DNA of 64,000 nucleotides from Sinorhizobium fredii (GCF_002944405.1 NZ_CP024307.1:888501-952500); one strand, 5' to 3'. Positions 45,931-55,420 are shown, numbered from the stretch's first letter. Translations and numbers: made by a program. Notes: generated by a model not told the origin, from the sequence alone.

Positions 45931-46101
45931 CGGTATCTCCTTCATTCGTTGCCTTGGCTATGTGCCGCTTGTGGCATGATGAAGGCCGAGACCGCTGTAT
46001 CCACCGTAACATTTGCCGCGGCCGCGTGTACGTTCTCCCGCGATAACATAAGCCGGCCGCAGGGATTGGCAGGCTTTTGCACTGGAGATGGAGATAGGCG
46101 G

Positions 46102-46674
46102 TCAGGACCGGGCGATGATCTCGCGGCCGTCGATTTTCATCTGCACGCCGAGCTTGCCGGTGGAGCGGCGCACGAGGAAGCGCGGCCGGCGCTCGGCAAA
46201 GAAGGAGTGGCGCCGGCGCGGCTTTACCGGCGCGGTGCGGATTTCGCCGAGATGTTCTTCCAGCGGCCGGGCGACACCATCAGCTTCGACCATCAGCATT
46301 GGGATGCGATAGGCATCCGCCCAGGCACGCCAGTCGGCCGCGATATCAGAAAGATCATGCGCGACGAGCAGCGGGATGCAAAGATCCGGATCGTCGTGAT
46401 GAAGCTCGAGCGTCACAGTTACCTCCCCGTCGCCGTGGTCGATGGCCCGCGCTGCGACACCCTTGAAAGCTCGCGCAGGCAAGGCGATCGAAAGGGGCAG
46501 GCCGCTGGATGGTAGCACCTTGCGCAGGACAGCGCCACGCTGGTCGAGGCTGATGCTCACATTGCCCACATCGCCGCGTAGCACGTAGGTCGCCTGCTGC
46601 GGAAATCGCTTCGGATCGAGCCGCAGCGTATTTCCTACCCACGCCGGTTGAGAGAGTGTGTTGCGCATTTTCAT
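46102..46674 (-). CDS. DUF6101-family protein
   Basis: A 190-residue protein found in rhizobia (LRLDPKRFPQQATYVLRGDVGNVSISLDQRGAVLRKVLPSSGLPLSIALPARAFKG.. in order, from about residue 17). A basic C-terminal segment (KPRRRHSFFAERRPRFLVRRSTG) is notable. I recall it as DUF6101; no function is known. AAGGGCG lies close upstream; the second ATG (46668) may be the true start. Confidence 0.7.
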   Translation of the reverse strand: MKMRNTLSQPAWVGNTLRLDPKRFPQQATYVLRGDVGNVSISLDQRGAVLRKVLPSSGLPLSIALPARAFKGVAARAIDHGDGEVTVTLELHHDDPDLCIPLLVAHDLSDIAADWRAWADAYRIPMLMVEADGVARPLEEHLGEIRTAPVKPRRRHSFFAERRPRFLVRRSTGKLGVQMKIDGREIIARS

Positions 46675-46982
46675 TTCGCCCTTGTTTTCCTTGAGAGCCG
46701 GTTCCCGGTCTTCTTCTCGGGACGTTTTCGTCCTCTATGGGCTGGAGGATAGGCGGCCGCTCTTCCGGACGACTTAAAAATCGCGGTTAAAAAAACTTTG
46801 CGTCTCCCGATGGTTAGCAAAAGCCGAGGCGGCAAGGTTTCTCCTTCGTCAACGAAATCGCCGGGATTTTGCGGGTCGGCCGAAAAGCCACGCACAAGCC
46901 TTTTGATCCAGTTTCGGACGGAATAACCATCGGGGATGTCGCGTGCCGGCTGTCCCCGATCCTTGCTGGCGGGGCAGCGCGC
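46675..46982. other. Divergent intergenic region with 5' UTR hairpin
   Basis: 308 bases between DUF6101 and the DUF1217 gene. An AT-rich patch near 46783-46805 is a plausible promoter zone. ATCGGGGA (46929-46936) and TCCCCGAT (46953-46960) form a perfect 8-bp hairpin 22 bases before the DUF1217 start, where it could affect translation. No small gene was found. Confidence 0.45.
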
Positions 46983-49292
46983 ATGGTTTCGACTTATCTC
47001 GACTACAATCTCATCGCGCGGGACATGAAGGTCAGCCTGAGCCGCGTCTCGGAGCAGACGGTCGTCGCGCGCGACACGCAATACTACAAGGACAACATCG
47101 GCAATGTGAGCTCGGTCGACGACTTCCTCGACGACTACCGGCTCTATTCCTACGCGATGACGGCATTTGGCCTCGGCGACATGATCGATTCGGTGGCCTT
47201 CATGCGAAAGGTGCTCGAAAGCGACCTCTCCGACACGAGCAGCTTCGCCAACAGCTTGACGGACGATCGCTATCGAGAATTCGCTCTCGCCTACAGCTTT
47301 AGCGGCGGGACGCCCGTGTCGCAGACCGAGGCACAGCTCGACGAGATCATCGGCCTCTACGATACGAGCATTCTCAACCTCGCGGAGACGCAGAAGGAGG
47401 AGCCCCGCTACTACAACGTCATGATCGACAAGATCACCAGCGTCGATCAGCTCCTCAACAACGATCGGCTGAGAGCCTATATCTTCACGGCTTTCGGCAT
47501 CGATGAGAGCACCTACTCCCGCCAGACGATCCGCAGCGTCCTCTCCAGCAGTTCCGGCGATGCGAGCAGCTACGAGAATACGGTGATTGCTCCCAAGCTT
47601 ACTGAACTCGAGACCGCCAAGGCAGCGGCGGAAGCACAGTTGGCCGCGGGAGACCTCACCGACGAGGAAGAGGCGGAGCTCGAGAGCAAGGTAACGACCT
47701 ACACGAATTCCATTGGCACGCTGAACAACTATCTCGACCTTGCAGCTGCCTTCGACTTTGGTTCCGATGGCACGGTGAGCGCGGGTGCGGCGCAGACCGA
47801 CGAAAACAAGCTTGCCGTCAACGACCTCTATGTCTCCAGCAATTCCCGCGTTACCTCACAGGCGGCGCTGCTGAACAAAGCCTATTTCGAGGAGACGATC
47901 GCGAGTATCACGTCCGTCGATGAGCTCATCGCGGATACACGCCTTTACAATTACATCAGGACCGCTTTCGACCTCGACGAGGTGACGATCGTTTCCGCAA
48001 CCATCAAGAACATCCTGACGAGTGATCCGGATGATCCGGAGAGCTATGTCAACACGATCGGCGACGGCGACGAGAACTACCTGGCGCTCGCCAATGCCTT
48101 CAATTTCCAGGAGGACGGCACGCTGGCTGACGGCGACAGCGCGCAGACCGCCACCCAGACGACGCTCACCTCCAACCGTTACATGACCCGCTATAATGAC
48201 ACGGACGACGAAGCGGACGAGAAGGCGGTCAGTGCCTACAAGGCCGCGGTCTCCGGCATGACCTCCGTCGACGATTTCATCGTAACCGCCTCGATATATG
48301 ATTTCGCCTTGCAGGCCGTCGGCCTCGATCCCGACACGGAGAGCACCCGCACCATCCAGCGCGTCCTGACCAGCGACCTCACCGATCCGAAGAGCTTTGT
48401 CTACACGCTCACGGACGAGCGATACGTGACCCTTGCCAAACTGTTCAACTTTACGACACAGGGCGAGGTCGGTGCACCGGCACTGGCTCAATCGGAAACG
48501 CAAATCCAGGAAACCGCGAAGAACTACATCGTCATCAAGTCCCGTTTTGGGTCGGATGAGGACAAGACCAAGGCCCAAGAGGAGAGCGAATATTATACGG
48601 CCGGGGTCGCCAAACTTTCCTCCCTCGACGCGTTCCTGGCCGACGAGCGTCTCGTCACCATCGCGCTCGAGGCGAACGGCATCGACCCCGAGGGCGTGAC
48701 GGCCGATTTCCTCCGCAACATCTTCGCCTCCGACATCGATGATCCGGGCAGCTTCATCAACGAACAGGAAAATTCCGCCGCCTATATCTCGCTCGTGACC
48801 TCCTTCAATTTCGACAGCGAAGGTGACGTGCTACGCGAGGAAAGGGAAAGCATCGTCACACGCCACGGGCTTTACGAAACGCTTGATCAATATCTGCATC
48901 AGACGCTCGAAGAACAGGCGGGCGAAAGCAATGAAGGCGTTCGCCTGGCACTCTATTTCGAGCGTAAGGCCGGCACGATTGTCGACGCCTACGACCTCCT
49001 CGCCGACGACGCGCTCGCCGAGGTGTTCCGCACGATCTTCAGCCTGCCCGACGAGTTCAGCACCATGGACATCGATCAGCAGGCGAAGATCGTCGAAAAG
49101 AATCTCGATCTCGAGAAACTCAGCGATCCGGTCGAACTGAAGAAACTGCTGGCGCGCTTTGCCGTGCTTTACGATCTGGAAAACAACACCGAGGTCGATC
49201 CGGCCGTCTCGGTGCTCACGAGCAGCGGCAGCAGCGTCGGCATCAGCGCCGACACGCTCTATACCTTGTCGCAGCTCAGGATGGGCGGATAG
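46983..49292 (+). CDS. Multi-repeat DUF1217 protein
   Basis: 769 residues made of about six copies of a helical unit of the form SVDDFLxDxRLYxYxxTAFGLD, beginning near residues 44, 153, 310, 428, 547 and 666. Each is followed by a VLxSDLxDPxSFxNxLxDxRYxxLAxxFNF module. DUF1217 proteins occur in flagellar gene clusters of rhizobia and relatives; no flagellar gene lies near this one. The composition is acidic (many Asp, Glu, Ser, Thr) and there are no cysteines in the parts read. There is no signal peptide. The ATG at 46983 has no strong ribosome site, but upstream in-frame sequence looks non-coding. Confidence 0.82.
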   Translation: MVSTYLDYNLIARDMKVSLSRVSEQTVVARDTQYYKDNIGNVSSVDDFLDDYRLYSYAMTAFGLGDMIDSVAFMRKVLESDLSDTSSFANSLTDDRYREFALAYSFSGGTPVSQTEAQLDEIIGLYDTSILNLAETQKEEPRYYNVMIDKITSVDQLLNNDRLRAYIFTAFGIDESTYSRQTIRSVLSSSSGDASSYENTVIAPKLTELETAKAAAEAQLAAGDLTDEEEAELESKVTTYTNSIGTLNNYLDLAAAFDFGSDGTVSAGAAQTDENKLAVNDLYVSSNSRVTSQAALLNKAYFEETIASITSVDELIADTRLYNYIRTAFDLDEVTIVSATIKNILTSDPDDPESYVNTIGDGDENYLALANAFNFQEDGTLADGDSAQTATQTTLTSNRYMTRYNDTDDEADEKAVSAYKAAVSGMTSVDDFIVTASIYDFALQAVGLDPDTESTRTIQRVLTSDLTDPKSFVYTLTDERYVTLAKLFNFTTQGEVGAPALAQSETQIQETAKNYIVIKSRFGSDEDKTKAQEESEYYTAGVAKLSSLDAFLADERLVTIALEANGIDPEGVTADFLRNIFASDIDDPGSFINEQENSAAYISLVTSFNFDSEGDVLREERESIVTRHGLYETLDQYLHQTLEEQAGESNEGVRLALYFERKAGTIVDAYDLLADDALAEVFRTIFSLPDEFSTMDIDQQAKIVEKNLDLEKLSDPVELKKLLARFAVLYDLENNTEVDPAVSVLTSSGSSVGISADTLYTLSQLRMGG

Positions 49293-49303
49293 CGCCGCCT
49301 CAA

Positions 49304-50737
49304 TCAATCCTGCCGCAGCACCTTGTCCGGGTTCATGATTCCGGCCGGATCGAAGGCATGCTTGATCCGCCGCATTAGCTCGATCTCGATCGGCGCGCGG
49401 ATGGCCGCAAGTTCGTCGCGCTTCAACTGGCCGATGCCGTGTTCGGCCGAGATCGATCCGTTATATTTCAGCACAATGGCGTGAACGATCGCGTTCACTT
49501 CGTGCCAGCGGGCCAGAAAGGCCTCGCGGTCCGCGCCGACCGGCTGGGTAATGTTGTAGTGGATGTTGCCGTCGCCCATATGGCCGAAGGCGCAGATGCG
49601 TGCGTTGGGGATTGCCGTGATGACCGCCGCATCCGCTTCCGCCATGAAGGCGGGAATGCTCGACACCGGTACCGACACGTCATGCTTGATCGAGCCGCCC
49701 TCGGGTTTCTGCGCCGGAGACATGCTCTCGCGCATGTGCCACAGCGCCTTTCGCTGCGCTTCGCTCTGGGCGATGACGGCATTCTCGATGAGACCCTCCT
49801 CTGCACCTGCTTCGAGCAGGCTTTGCACCATCTGCTCCGAACTCTCGGCCGAGTCGGAGGTGGAGATATCGATCAGCGCATACCAGGGATGACTTGTTTC
49901 CATCGGGTCGCGAACGCCCGGTATGTGGCGGGTGGTGAACTCGATGCCGAGCCTCGGCATCAGTTCGAAGCCGGTCAAGGCGGGACCGCAGAGGCTCGAT
50001 GCCCGCTCGAAGAGTCCGAGCGCGTCTTCGACGCTTGCGAGCCCGGCAAAGGCGACCTGATGGCCGCGCGGCTTCGGGAAGAGCCTTAGGACGGCGCCGG
50101 TGATGACCCCGAGCGTCCCTTCGGCGCCGATGAACAGATCGCGTAGGTCGTAGCCGGTATTGTCCTTCTTGAGGCGTCGGAGACCGTCCCAGATTTCGCC
50201 GGTCGGGAGCACGACTTCCAGCCCCATGCAGAGCTGTCGCATGTTGCCATAGGCAAGCACGGCGGTGCCGCCGGCATTGGTGGAAAGATTGCCGCCGATC
50301 CGCGCCGATCCTTCGGAGCCAAGCGACAGCGGAAACAGCCGGTCGACGTCGTCCGCCGCCTTCTGAATGTCTGCGAGAATGCAGCCGGCGTCGGCGACGA
50401 TCACATTGCCGACCGGGTCGATGTCGCGGATGCGGTTCAGCCGCTCAAGGGAAAGCACCACATCGGCCTTTCCCTCGCGCGGGATCTGGCCGGCCACGTG
50501 GCCGGTGTTTCCGCCCTGGGGCACGATCGCCGTCTGGCTCTGGCTGGCGAGCCGCAGGATGCGCGAGACTTCATCGACCGAGGCGGGCTTCAGCACGAGC
50601 GGTGTCGTGCCGCGGTAAAGCCCGCGCGATTCGACGAGATAGGGCGCCGTCTCCGCCGGTCCGGTCAGCGCATGGCCGGGGCCGACGATGTCGGTGAACG
50701 AGGCGATCAGTTCGGGAGAAGGGATTGCTGTGCTCAT
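49304..50737 (-). CDS. FAD-binding oxidase of the D-lactate/2-hydroxyacid dehydrogenase type
   Basis: A 477-residue GlcD/D-2-hydroxyglutarate-dehydrogenase-like flavoprotein. The FAD PCMH domain includes IVPQGGNTGHVAGQ, LSLGSEGSARIGGNLSTNAGGTAVLAYG, and DLRDLFIGAEGTLGVITGA. The C-terminal oxidase domain includes FGHMGDGNIHYNITQP and SAEHGIGQLKRDEL with the metal and substrate histidines. It oxidises a D-2-hydroxyacid with an unknown acceptor. GCAGG precedes the ATG at 50737. It is close behind the Sua5-type gene. Confidence 0.9.
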   Translation of the reverse strand: MSTAIPSPELIASFTDIVGPGHALTGPAETAPYLVESRGLYRGTTPLVLKPASVDEVSRILRLASQSQTAIVPQGGNTGHVAGQIPREGKADVVLSLERLNRIRDIDPVGNVIVADAGCILADIQKAADDVDRLFPLSLGSEGSARIGGNLSTNAGGTAVLAYGNMRQLCMGLEVVLPTGEIWDGLRRLKKDNTGYDLRDLFIGAEGTLGVITGAVLRLFPKPRGHQVAFAGLASVEDALGLFERASSLCGPALTGFELMPRLGIEFTTRHIPGVRDPMETSHPWYALIDISTSDSAESSEQMVQSLLEAGAEEGLIENAVIAQSEAQRKALWHMRESMSPAQKPEGGSIKHDVSVPVSSIPAFMAEADAAVITAIPNARICAFGHMGDGNIHYNITQPVGADREAFLARWHEVNAIVHAIVLKYNGSISAEHGIGQLKRDELAAIRAPIEIELMRRIKHAFDPAGIMNPDKVLRQD

Positions 50738-50796
50738 GACCTGCCTGCGATTTATATTTCCGAAACAGCCGGACCACACAGGTCTCGCGCTTCCGG

Positions 50797-51771
50797 TCAG
50801 ATCCTCGGGGCGGCGGCCCGTTCGAGCCGGTCGATGATCGCTTCGCCAAGGCCTTCGCCCGGGATCGGCCCGAAAGCGATGGTTCGAGCGCCGCTCGCAT
50901 CTGCCTTTTTCATATAGTCGAAAAGATTGGCGGCCGCTTCCCTGAGATTGCCCGTTGGGCTGAGGTCGAGGACGATCGCCGCGCTGCCTTCGCCAGGCAG
51001 CGCCTTGCCGCCGAAGCGGATCAGCGCCTCTCCCGTGTGGACGTCCGTCGCATTGAGCCGCACCGCGGCACCCGGCGCATAATGCGAGGCGAGCATGCCG
51101 GGAGCTTCGATCGTCGCGCCGGCCGCTTCCGGCCGCTCAACGGGAAGGCCGGCGAGCGCCTCGATCTCGGCCGCATCGAGACCCCCCGGCCGAAGCAGCC
51201 GCAGCCGGCCGTCTTCGATCTTGATGATCGTCGATTCGAGGCCGATTTCCGCCGGGCCGGCATCGAGGATCAGCTTCAGCTTCGCACCGAGATCCGCCTC
51301 CACATGGGCCGCGCTGGTCGGACTGATCTTGCCCGACGTATTGGCGCTCGGCGCCGCCAGCGGTCGCCCAAAATGTGAGATCACCCGCCGGGAAAAACCT
51401 TCAGGCATGCGGATCCCGAGCGTGTCGAGGCCGGCCGAGGCAAGCGCGTGCACGGTGCTTTCGGGTCGCTGAGTGAGAATCAGCGTCAGCGGCCCCGGCC
51501 AGAAGGCTTCCGCGAGGCGTCGGGAGATGGGGTCGAATATCACATGCGCTTCGGCCATTCCCATGTCCGAGACGTGGCAGATCAGCGGATTGAAACGCGG
51601 CCGGCCCTTCATCTCGTAGATGCGGCTGATCGCATCGGCACTCGTTGCGTCTGCTGCAAGGCCGTAGACGGTTTCCGTCGGGATCGCCACGGGCTCACCT
51701 TCGGAAAGCACCGCGCAGGCCGTTTCGATCGCCCGATCCGGTTCGCTGCGCGTATCGATGATTTCGGCCAT
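50797..51771 (-). CDS. L-threonylcarbamoyladenylate synthase, Sua5 type
   Basis: 324 residues: an N-terminal YrdC domain (about 10-200; EPVAIPTETVYGLAADATSADAISRIYEMKGRP, GIRMPEGF, PSANTSGKISPT) and a C-terminal Sua5 domain (about 230-324; LASHYAPGAAVRLN). It makes threonylcarbamoyl-AMP for the t6A37 modification of tRNAs reading ANN codons. AAGGA lies 11 bases upstream of the ATG. Confidence 0.94.
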   Translation of the reverse strand: MAEIIDTRSEPDRAIETACAVLSEGEPVAIPTETVYGLAADATSADAISRIYEMKGRPRFNPLICHVSDMGMAEAHVIFDPISRRLAEAFWPGPLTLILTQRPESTVHALASAGLDTLGIRMPEGFSRRVISHFGRPLAAPSANTSGKISPTSAAHVEADLGAKLKLILDAGPAEIGLESTIIKIEDGRLRLLRPGGLDAAEIEALAGLPVERPEAAGATIEAPGMLASHYAPGAAVRLNATDVHTGEALIRFGGKALPGEGSAAIVLDLSPTGNLREAAANLFDYMKKADASGARTIAFGPIPGEGLGEAIIDRLERAAAPRI

Positions 51772-51850
51772 GGCGGTTCTGGTCCTTTCCGTCGCTTCCT
51801 TAACGGAGGAGGAGGGAAAACAGAACGATTTTCTTTGTCGATGACCGGCG

Positions 51851-52453
51851 TCAGAGGCTGCGAATGATCCGCCGCAGCGCTTCGTCGCGTGCGCCGAGCA
51901 TCAGGACGTTCTTGAGCGCCACCTTCGGGTCCTGCGTCCGGAAGATCAGGCCGTTGCCCCGAACATTTCGATCGAGGACCATCCGCCCCTCTTCGGTGCC
52001 GGGTTGAATGGCCACGGCGAAATACATGCGCGAGTAGCTTGTCTGTATGCGTTCGAAGAAGTGCGCCTCGTCGCCGAGGTCGGAGAAGAAGTTGGCAAAG
52101 TAGAACGCCCAGGTGACGTCTCGCGATCGAGCGAGATGAGTCCGCGCCGCGGTGACATGGCAATAGCCGAGGTGGGGACTGTCGGCGAGGGTCCTGTGGA
52201 AGATCATCTTCGGGAACTGGATCGAGGCATGAAAGCCGTTGATCCGCCCGTGTGTCGTCTCTCCCGCCGCCTGTAATCTCTGTCCGGTTCTCTCTGCCAC
52301 TTCCTCATGCGTCATGTAGCGGCGCTGTTCGGGCAACCACGGCCGGCGCCGGTCGATTCGGCCCGTGCGCAGGAACTCTGTATGGCCGCCCGCCGTTTTC
52401 GGCGCCGGCGCCTGCGCTTTGCCTGAGGCGTCGTAGTATCTGATTTTTGCCAT
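51851..52453 (-). CDS. Conserved rhizobial protein of unknown function
   Basis: About 200 residues, soluble, with no signal or membrane helix. Features include MTHEEVAERTGQRLQAAGETTHGR, FPKMIFHRTLADSPHLGYCHVTAART and FYFANFFSDLGDEAHFFERIQTSYSRMYFAVA. I do not recognise a functional family. The ATG at 52453 (MAKIRYYD) follows GCAGAGG; a GTG five codons earlier is also possible. Confidence 0.75.
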   Translation of the reverse strand: MAKIRYYDASGKAQAPAPKTAGGHTEFLRTGRIDRRRPWLPEQRRYMTHEEVAERTGQRLQAAGETTHGRINGFHASIQFPKMIFHRTLADSPHLGYCHVTAARTHLARSRDVTWAFYFANFFSDLGDEAHFFERIQTSYSRMYFAVAIQPGTEEGRMVLDRNVRGNGLIFRTQDPKVALKNVLMLGARDEALRRIIRSL

Positions 52454-52761
52454 CGACCTCTGCGTCACCTGTCGCTGAACGGACTAAACCGTCAGCGAAC
52501 GCTAAATCACTATGGTTAATAGAGTATTTCGGGCGCCCGCGCATCGCTTTATGTCGCAAAATGGCCCGTGATCTTCGCGGCTTGGATGCCGCTGCGAAAA
52601 AACGCGCCATTTGCCGAAAAATGTATCTATCACATTGTTTATTATAGAAGATGTCACAGGACTTCCAACGCGCGCGCATCGAAAATCTTTGTCGTCTTTC
52701 TGGAATGGAATGTCGCGCACCGGCAATTGCCGAGCCTGTCTGGCCGCTTAGATTCGAATTG

Positions 52762-52937
52762 CTCAAGGTGCCGCTTCTTCGCAGGGAGGGGCGGAGAATT
52801 GGGAAGCCGGTCAAATCCCGGCGCTGCCCCCGCAACGGTGGTGGAGTGAACCCCGGCATAAGGCCACTGGACAATCGTCCGGGAAGGCGCCGGGCAGGGC
52901 CCTCGGGCCGCTCCAGAGCCCGGAAACCAGCCTTGAG
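52762..52937 (+). promoter_or_regulatory. Cobalamin (adenosylcobalamin) riboswitch
   Basis: The P1 arms CTCAAGG (52762-52768) and CCTTGAG (52931-52937) enclose the conserved core at 52801-52840 (GGGAAGCCGG, then CTGCCCCCGCAACGGTG), GGCCACTGG, and the B12 box AGCCCGGAAACCAGCC (52917-52932). These are the diagnostic elements of class I cobalamin riboswitches. After it, GGCGGGCAG (52960s) can pair with CTGCCTGCC (53020s) ahead of the ATG at 53047, a plausible expression platform. It should reduce expression of the Rieske gene when B12 is plentiful. Confidence 0.93.
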
Positions 52938-53046
52938 GAAAACGACCGTAACTGGTTGCGGCGGGCAGCCGGATCGGAGCCAAGGCGCACGACATCTCTC
53001 CGGCGCGGTTCCCGTCCTGCCTGCCCGAAACAGGGCTAACGAGGAC

Positions 53047-54297
53047 ATGGGCATGGACATCCAGAACGAAATGCTGCGCAAGCTGAAGACCCGCCGCGAG
53101 GGCTACAGCCTCGATCGGGCCTTCTACATCGACCCGGACTATTACCGTCAGGACCTGGAGAATATCTGGTACAAAGACTGGCTATTCGTCGGCCACGACT
53201 GCGAAATCCCGCGTCCCGGCAATTACTTCACGCTGCAGGTCGGCGACTATCCGATCGTCATCGTGCGCGATCGCCAGGGGGCGGTCCGAGCGCTGCACAA
53301 TTCCTGCCGCCACCGCGGCTCGCGCGTTTGCACCCAGCACAAGGGATCCTCGGCCAAGCTCGTTTGTCCCTATCACCAGTGGACCTACGAACTCGATGGC
53401 AGGCTGCTCTTCGCCCGGCAGATGCCGGAGGATTTCGATCCGGCCCAGCACAGCCTGAAGCCGGTCAATTGCGAAACGGTCGGCGGCTATATCTTCATCA
53501 GCCTTGCCGAGCGGCCCATGGATTTCCAGCCCTTCCGCGACACGGTTGCAGCCTATCTCGCGCCGCATCGCCTCGGCGAAACCAAGGTCGCCTATGAAAG
53601 CACCATCGTCGAGAAGGGCAATTGGAAGCTCGTCTGGGAGAACAACCGCGAGTGCTACCATTGCGCCGCCAACCATCCGGAACTCTGCCGGACCTATCCC
53701 GAGGCTCCGACTGTGACGGGCGTCCAGGGCGCCATGGACGATCCGGAAATCGGTGCCCATTGGGAGAGATGCGAGGCGGCGGGGCTGCCGAGCGCCTTCA
53801 AGATCGGGCCGACCGGCCAGTTCCGCATGACGAGGATGCCGCTGATCAACGGGGCGGAGAGCTATACGATGTCCGGCGAGAAGGCGGTCCGCAAGCAGCT
53901 TTCCGGCGACATAAGCGCGAACCGCATCGGCACGCTGCTGCTCTTCCATTACCCGACGACCTGGAACCACATCCTCGGCGACCATGCGATCACCTTCCGC
54001 GTGCTGCCGCTCGGGCCGGAACTGACGCAGGTCACGACGAAATGGCTCGTCAGCAAGGATGCGGTCGAAGGGGTCGACTATACCCTCGAAGACCTCACCC
54101 ATGTCTGGACCGAGACCAACGACCAGGACCGGCAGATCGTCGAGGAAAACGCCTTCGGCATCCGCTCGCCGGCCTATGAGCCGGGTCCCTATTCGGCCGA
54201 ACACGAGGGCGGGGTCATGCAGTTCGTCGACTGGTATTCGCGCTTCATGCAGGATCGCCTGCAGGGCAGCGCCGCTCCTCTGTCGCGGGTGGCATGA
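53047..54297 (+). CDS. Rieske non-heme iron oxygenase, alpha subunit (GbcA-like)
   Basis: 416 residues. The Rieske [2Fe-2S] domain is at about 40-150, with CRHRGSRVC (C87, H89) and CPYHQW (C107, H110). The catalytic domain has the mononuclear-iron motif in ENNRECYHCAANHPELC. It resembles glycine-betaine/stachydrine demethylase oxygenases (GbcA/Stc2 type), which N-demethylate quaternary amines and release formaldehyde; the substrate is inferred. GAGG precedes the ATG. Expression is under a cobalamin riboswitch, which is unusual for such an enzyme. The stop overlaps the reductase start (ATGA). Confidence 0.88.
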   Translation: MGMDIQNEMLRKLKTRREGYSLDRAFYIDPDYYRQDLENIWYKDWLFVGHDCEIPRPGNYFTLQVGDYPIVIVRDRQGAVRALHNSCRHRGSRVCTQHKGSSAKLVCPYHQWTYELDGRLLFARQMPEDFDPAQHSLKPVNCETVGGYIFISLAERPMDFQPFRDTVAAYLAPHRLGETKVAYESTIVEKGNWKLVWENNRECYHCAANHPELCRTYPEAPTVTGVQGAMDDPEIGAHWERCEAAGLPSAFKIGPTGQFRMTRMPLINGAESYTMSGEKAVRKQLSGDISANRIGTLLLFHYPTTWNHILGDHAITFRVLPLGPELTQVTTKWLVSKDAVEGVDYTLEDLTHVWTETNDQDRQIVEENAFGIRSPAYEPGPYSAEHEGGVMQFVDWYSRFMQDRLQGSAAPLSRVA

Positions 54298-55394
54298 CGA
54301 TGGAAATGGCACGCTCCTTTCACCACTTCGACGAACTGCAGCCCTGGAAAGATCGCCAGTTCCTGCTCGAATGCATCTCCGCGGTCGGGGAGACCGCGGA
54401 CGTGATGACCTTCACCTTCCGGTCCGACAGGCCGGCCTGGTTCCGCTACCTGCCCGGGCAGTTCGTGACGCTGGAACTCCCCGTCGGCGAGGAACCGGTG
54501 ATGCGCACCTATACGCTATCGTCCTCGCCGTCCCGCCCGCTTTCCGTTGCGGTCACGGCCAAGGCGCAGTCGAACAGCATCGGCACGCGCTGGATGTTCG
54601 ACAATCTCAGGCCTGGCATGACGTTGAAGGCGCTGGGGCCGCTCGGCGATTTCAGCTTCGTGCGCCATCCGGGCGAAAAATATCTGTTCGTCTCGGCCGG
54701 CTCCGGCATCACGCCGATGATGTCGATGACGCGCTGGATGGCGGATTGCGCGCCGGACACGGATGTGACCTTCATTTCCTGTGCCCGGCAGCCGGAGGAT
54801 CTGCTGTTCAAGCCGGAGTTGGAGATCCTCGCCCGCCAGATGCCGCGTCTCAATCTCGGCTTCCTGGTGGAAGGACACGAAGCGCGTCACGGCTGGCACG
54901 GCCTGCGCGGCCGTATCGATGCGACGAAGCTGCCGCTGCTTGCACCGGACTTTCTGGAGCGAACGGTCTTCTGTTGCGGCCCCGAACCCTTCATGCGCGG
55001 GGTTCGGGAGATGCTGGAGGGGGCCGGTTTCGATATGGCCCGCTACCACCAGGAAAGCTTCCAGCCGGCGGCGGCGCCGGCGGCAGAGGAACTCGCCATC
55101 CGCGCCGGCTCGGCGGCCGGCGCTCAAGGCGAGGCAGCCCGGGTAACCTTCACCATGAGCGGCAAGGAAGTCTCGACCGTCCCCGGCCAGACGATCCTGC
55201 AGACAGCACGCGCCAACGGGGTCAGGATCGGTGCGGCCTGCGAGGGCGGCATCTGCGGCACGTGCCGCGTCTTGAAGATCGCCGGCGAAGTCGAGATGAA
55301 CCACAATGGCGGTATTCTCGATGACGAAGTCGACGAGGGCTACATCCTCGCCTGCTGCTCGCGGCCTATCGGCGACGTTCAGATCGAAGCGTAG
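54294..55394 (+). CDS. Hybrid FAD/NAD(P)H-ferredoxin reductase (GbcB-like)
   Basis: 366 residues: FAD-binding ferredoxin-reductase domain (about 18-115; PGQFVTLELP, MRTYTLSSSP), NAD-binding domain (about 120-240; FVSAGSGITPMMSM, VFCCGPEPFM), and a C-terminal plant-type [2Fe-2S] ferredoxin domain with CEGGICGTCR and a later Cys (about 280-366). It passes electrons from NAD(P)H to the Rieske oxygenase. It overlaps the oxygenase gene by 4 bases, so both are expressed together under the B12 riboswitch. Confidence 0.9.
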   Translation: MTMEMARSFHHFDELQPWKDRQFLLECISAVGETADVMTFTFRSDRPAWFRYLPGQFVTLELPVGEEPVMRTYTLSSSPSRPLSVAVTAKAQSNSIGTRWMFDNLRPGMTLKALGPLGDFSFVRHPGEKYLFVSAGSGITPMMSMTRWMADCAPDTDVTFISCARQPEDLLFKPELEILARQMPRLNLGFLVEGHEARHGWHGLRGRIDATKLPLLAPDFLERTVFCCGPEPFMRGVREMLEGAGFDMARYHQESFQPAAAPAAEELAIRAGSAAGAQGEAARVTFTMSGKEVSTVPGQTILQTARANGVRIGAACEGGICGTCRVLKIAGEVEMNHNGGILDDEVDEGYILACCSRPIGDVQIEA

Positions 55395-55420
55395 ACAGCT
55401 ACAGGCGCCGTCCGGCTTTT

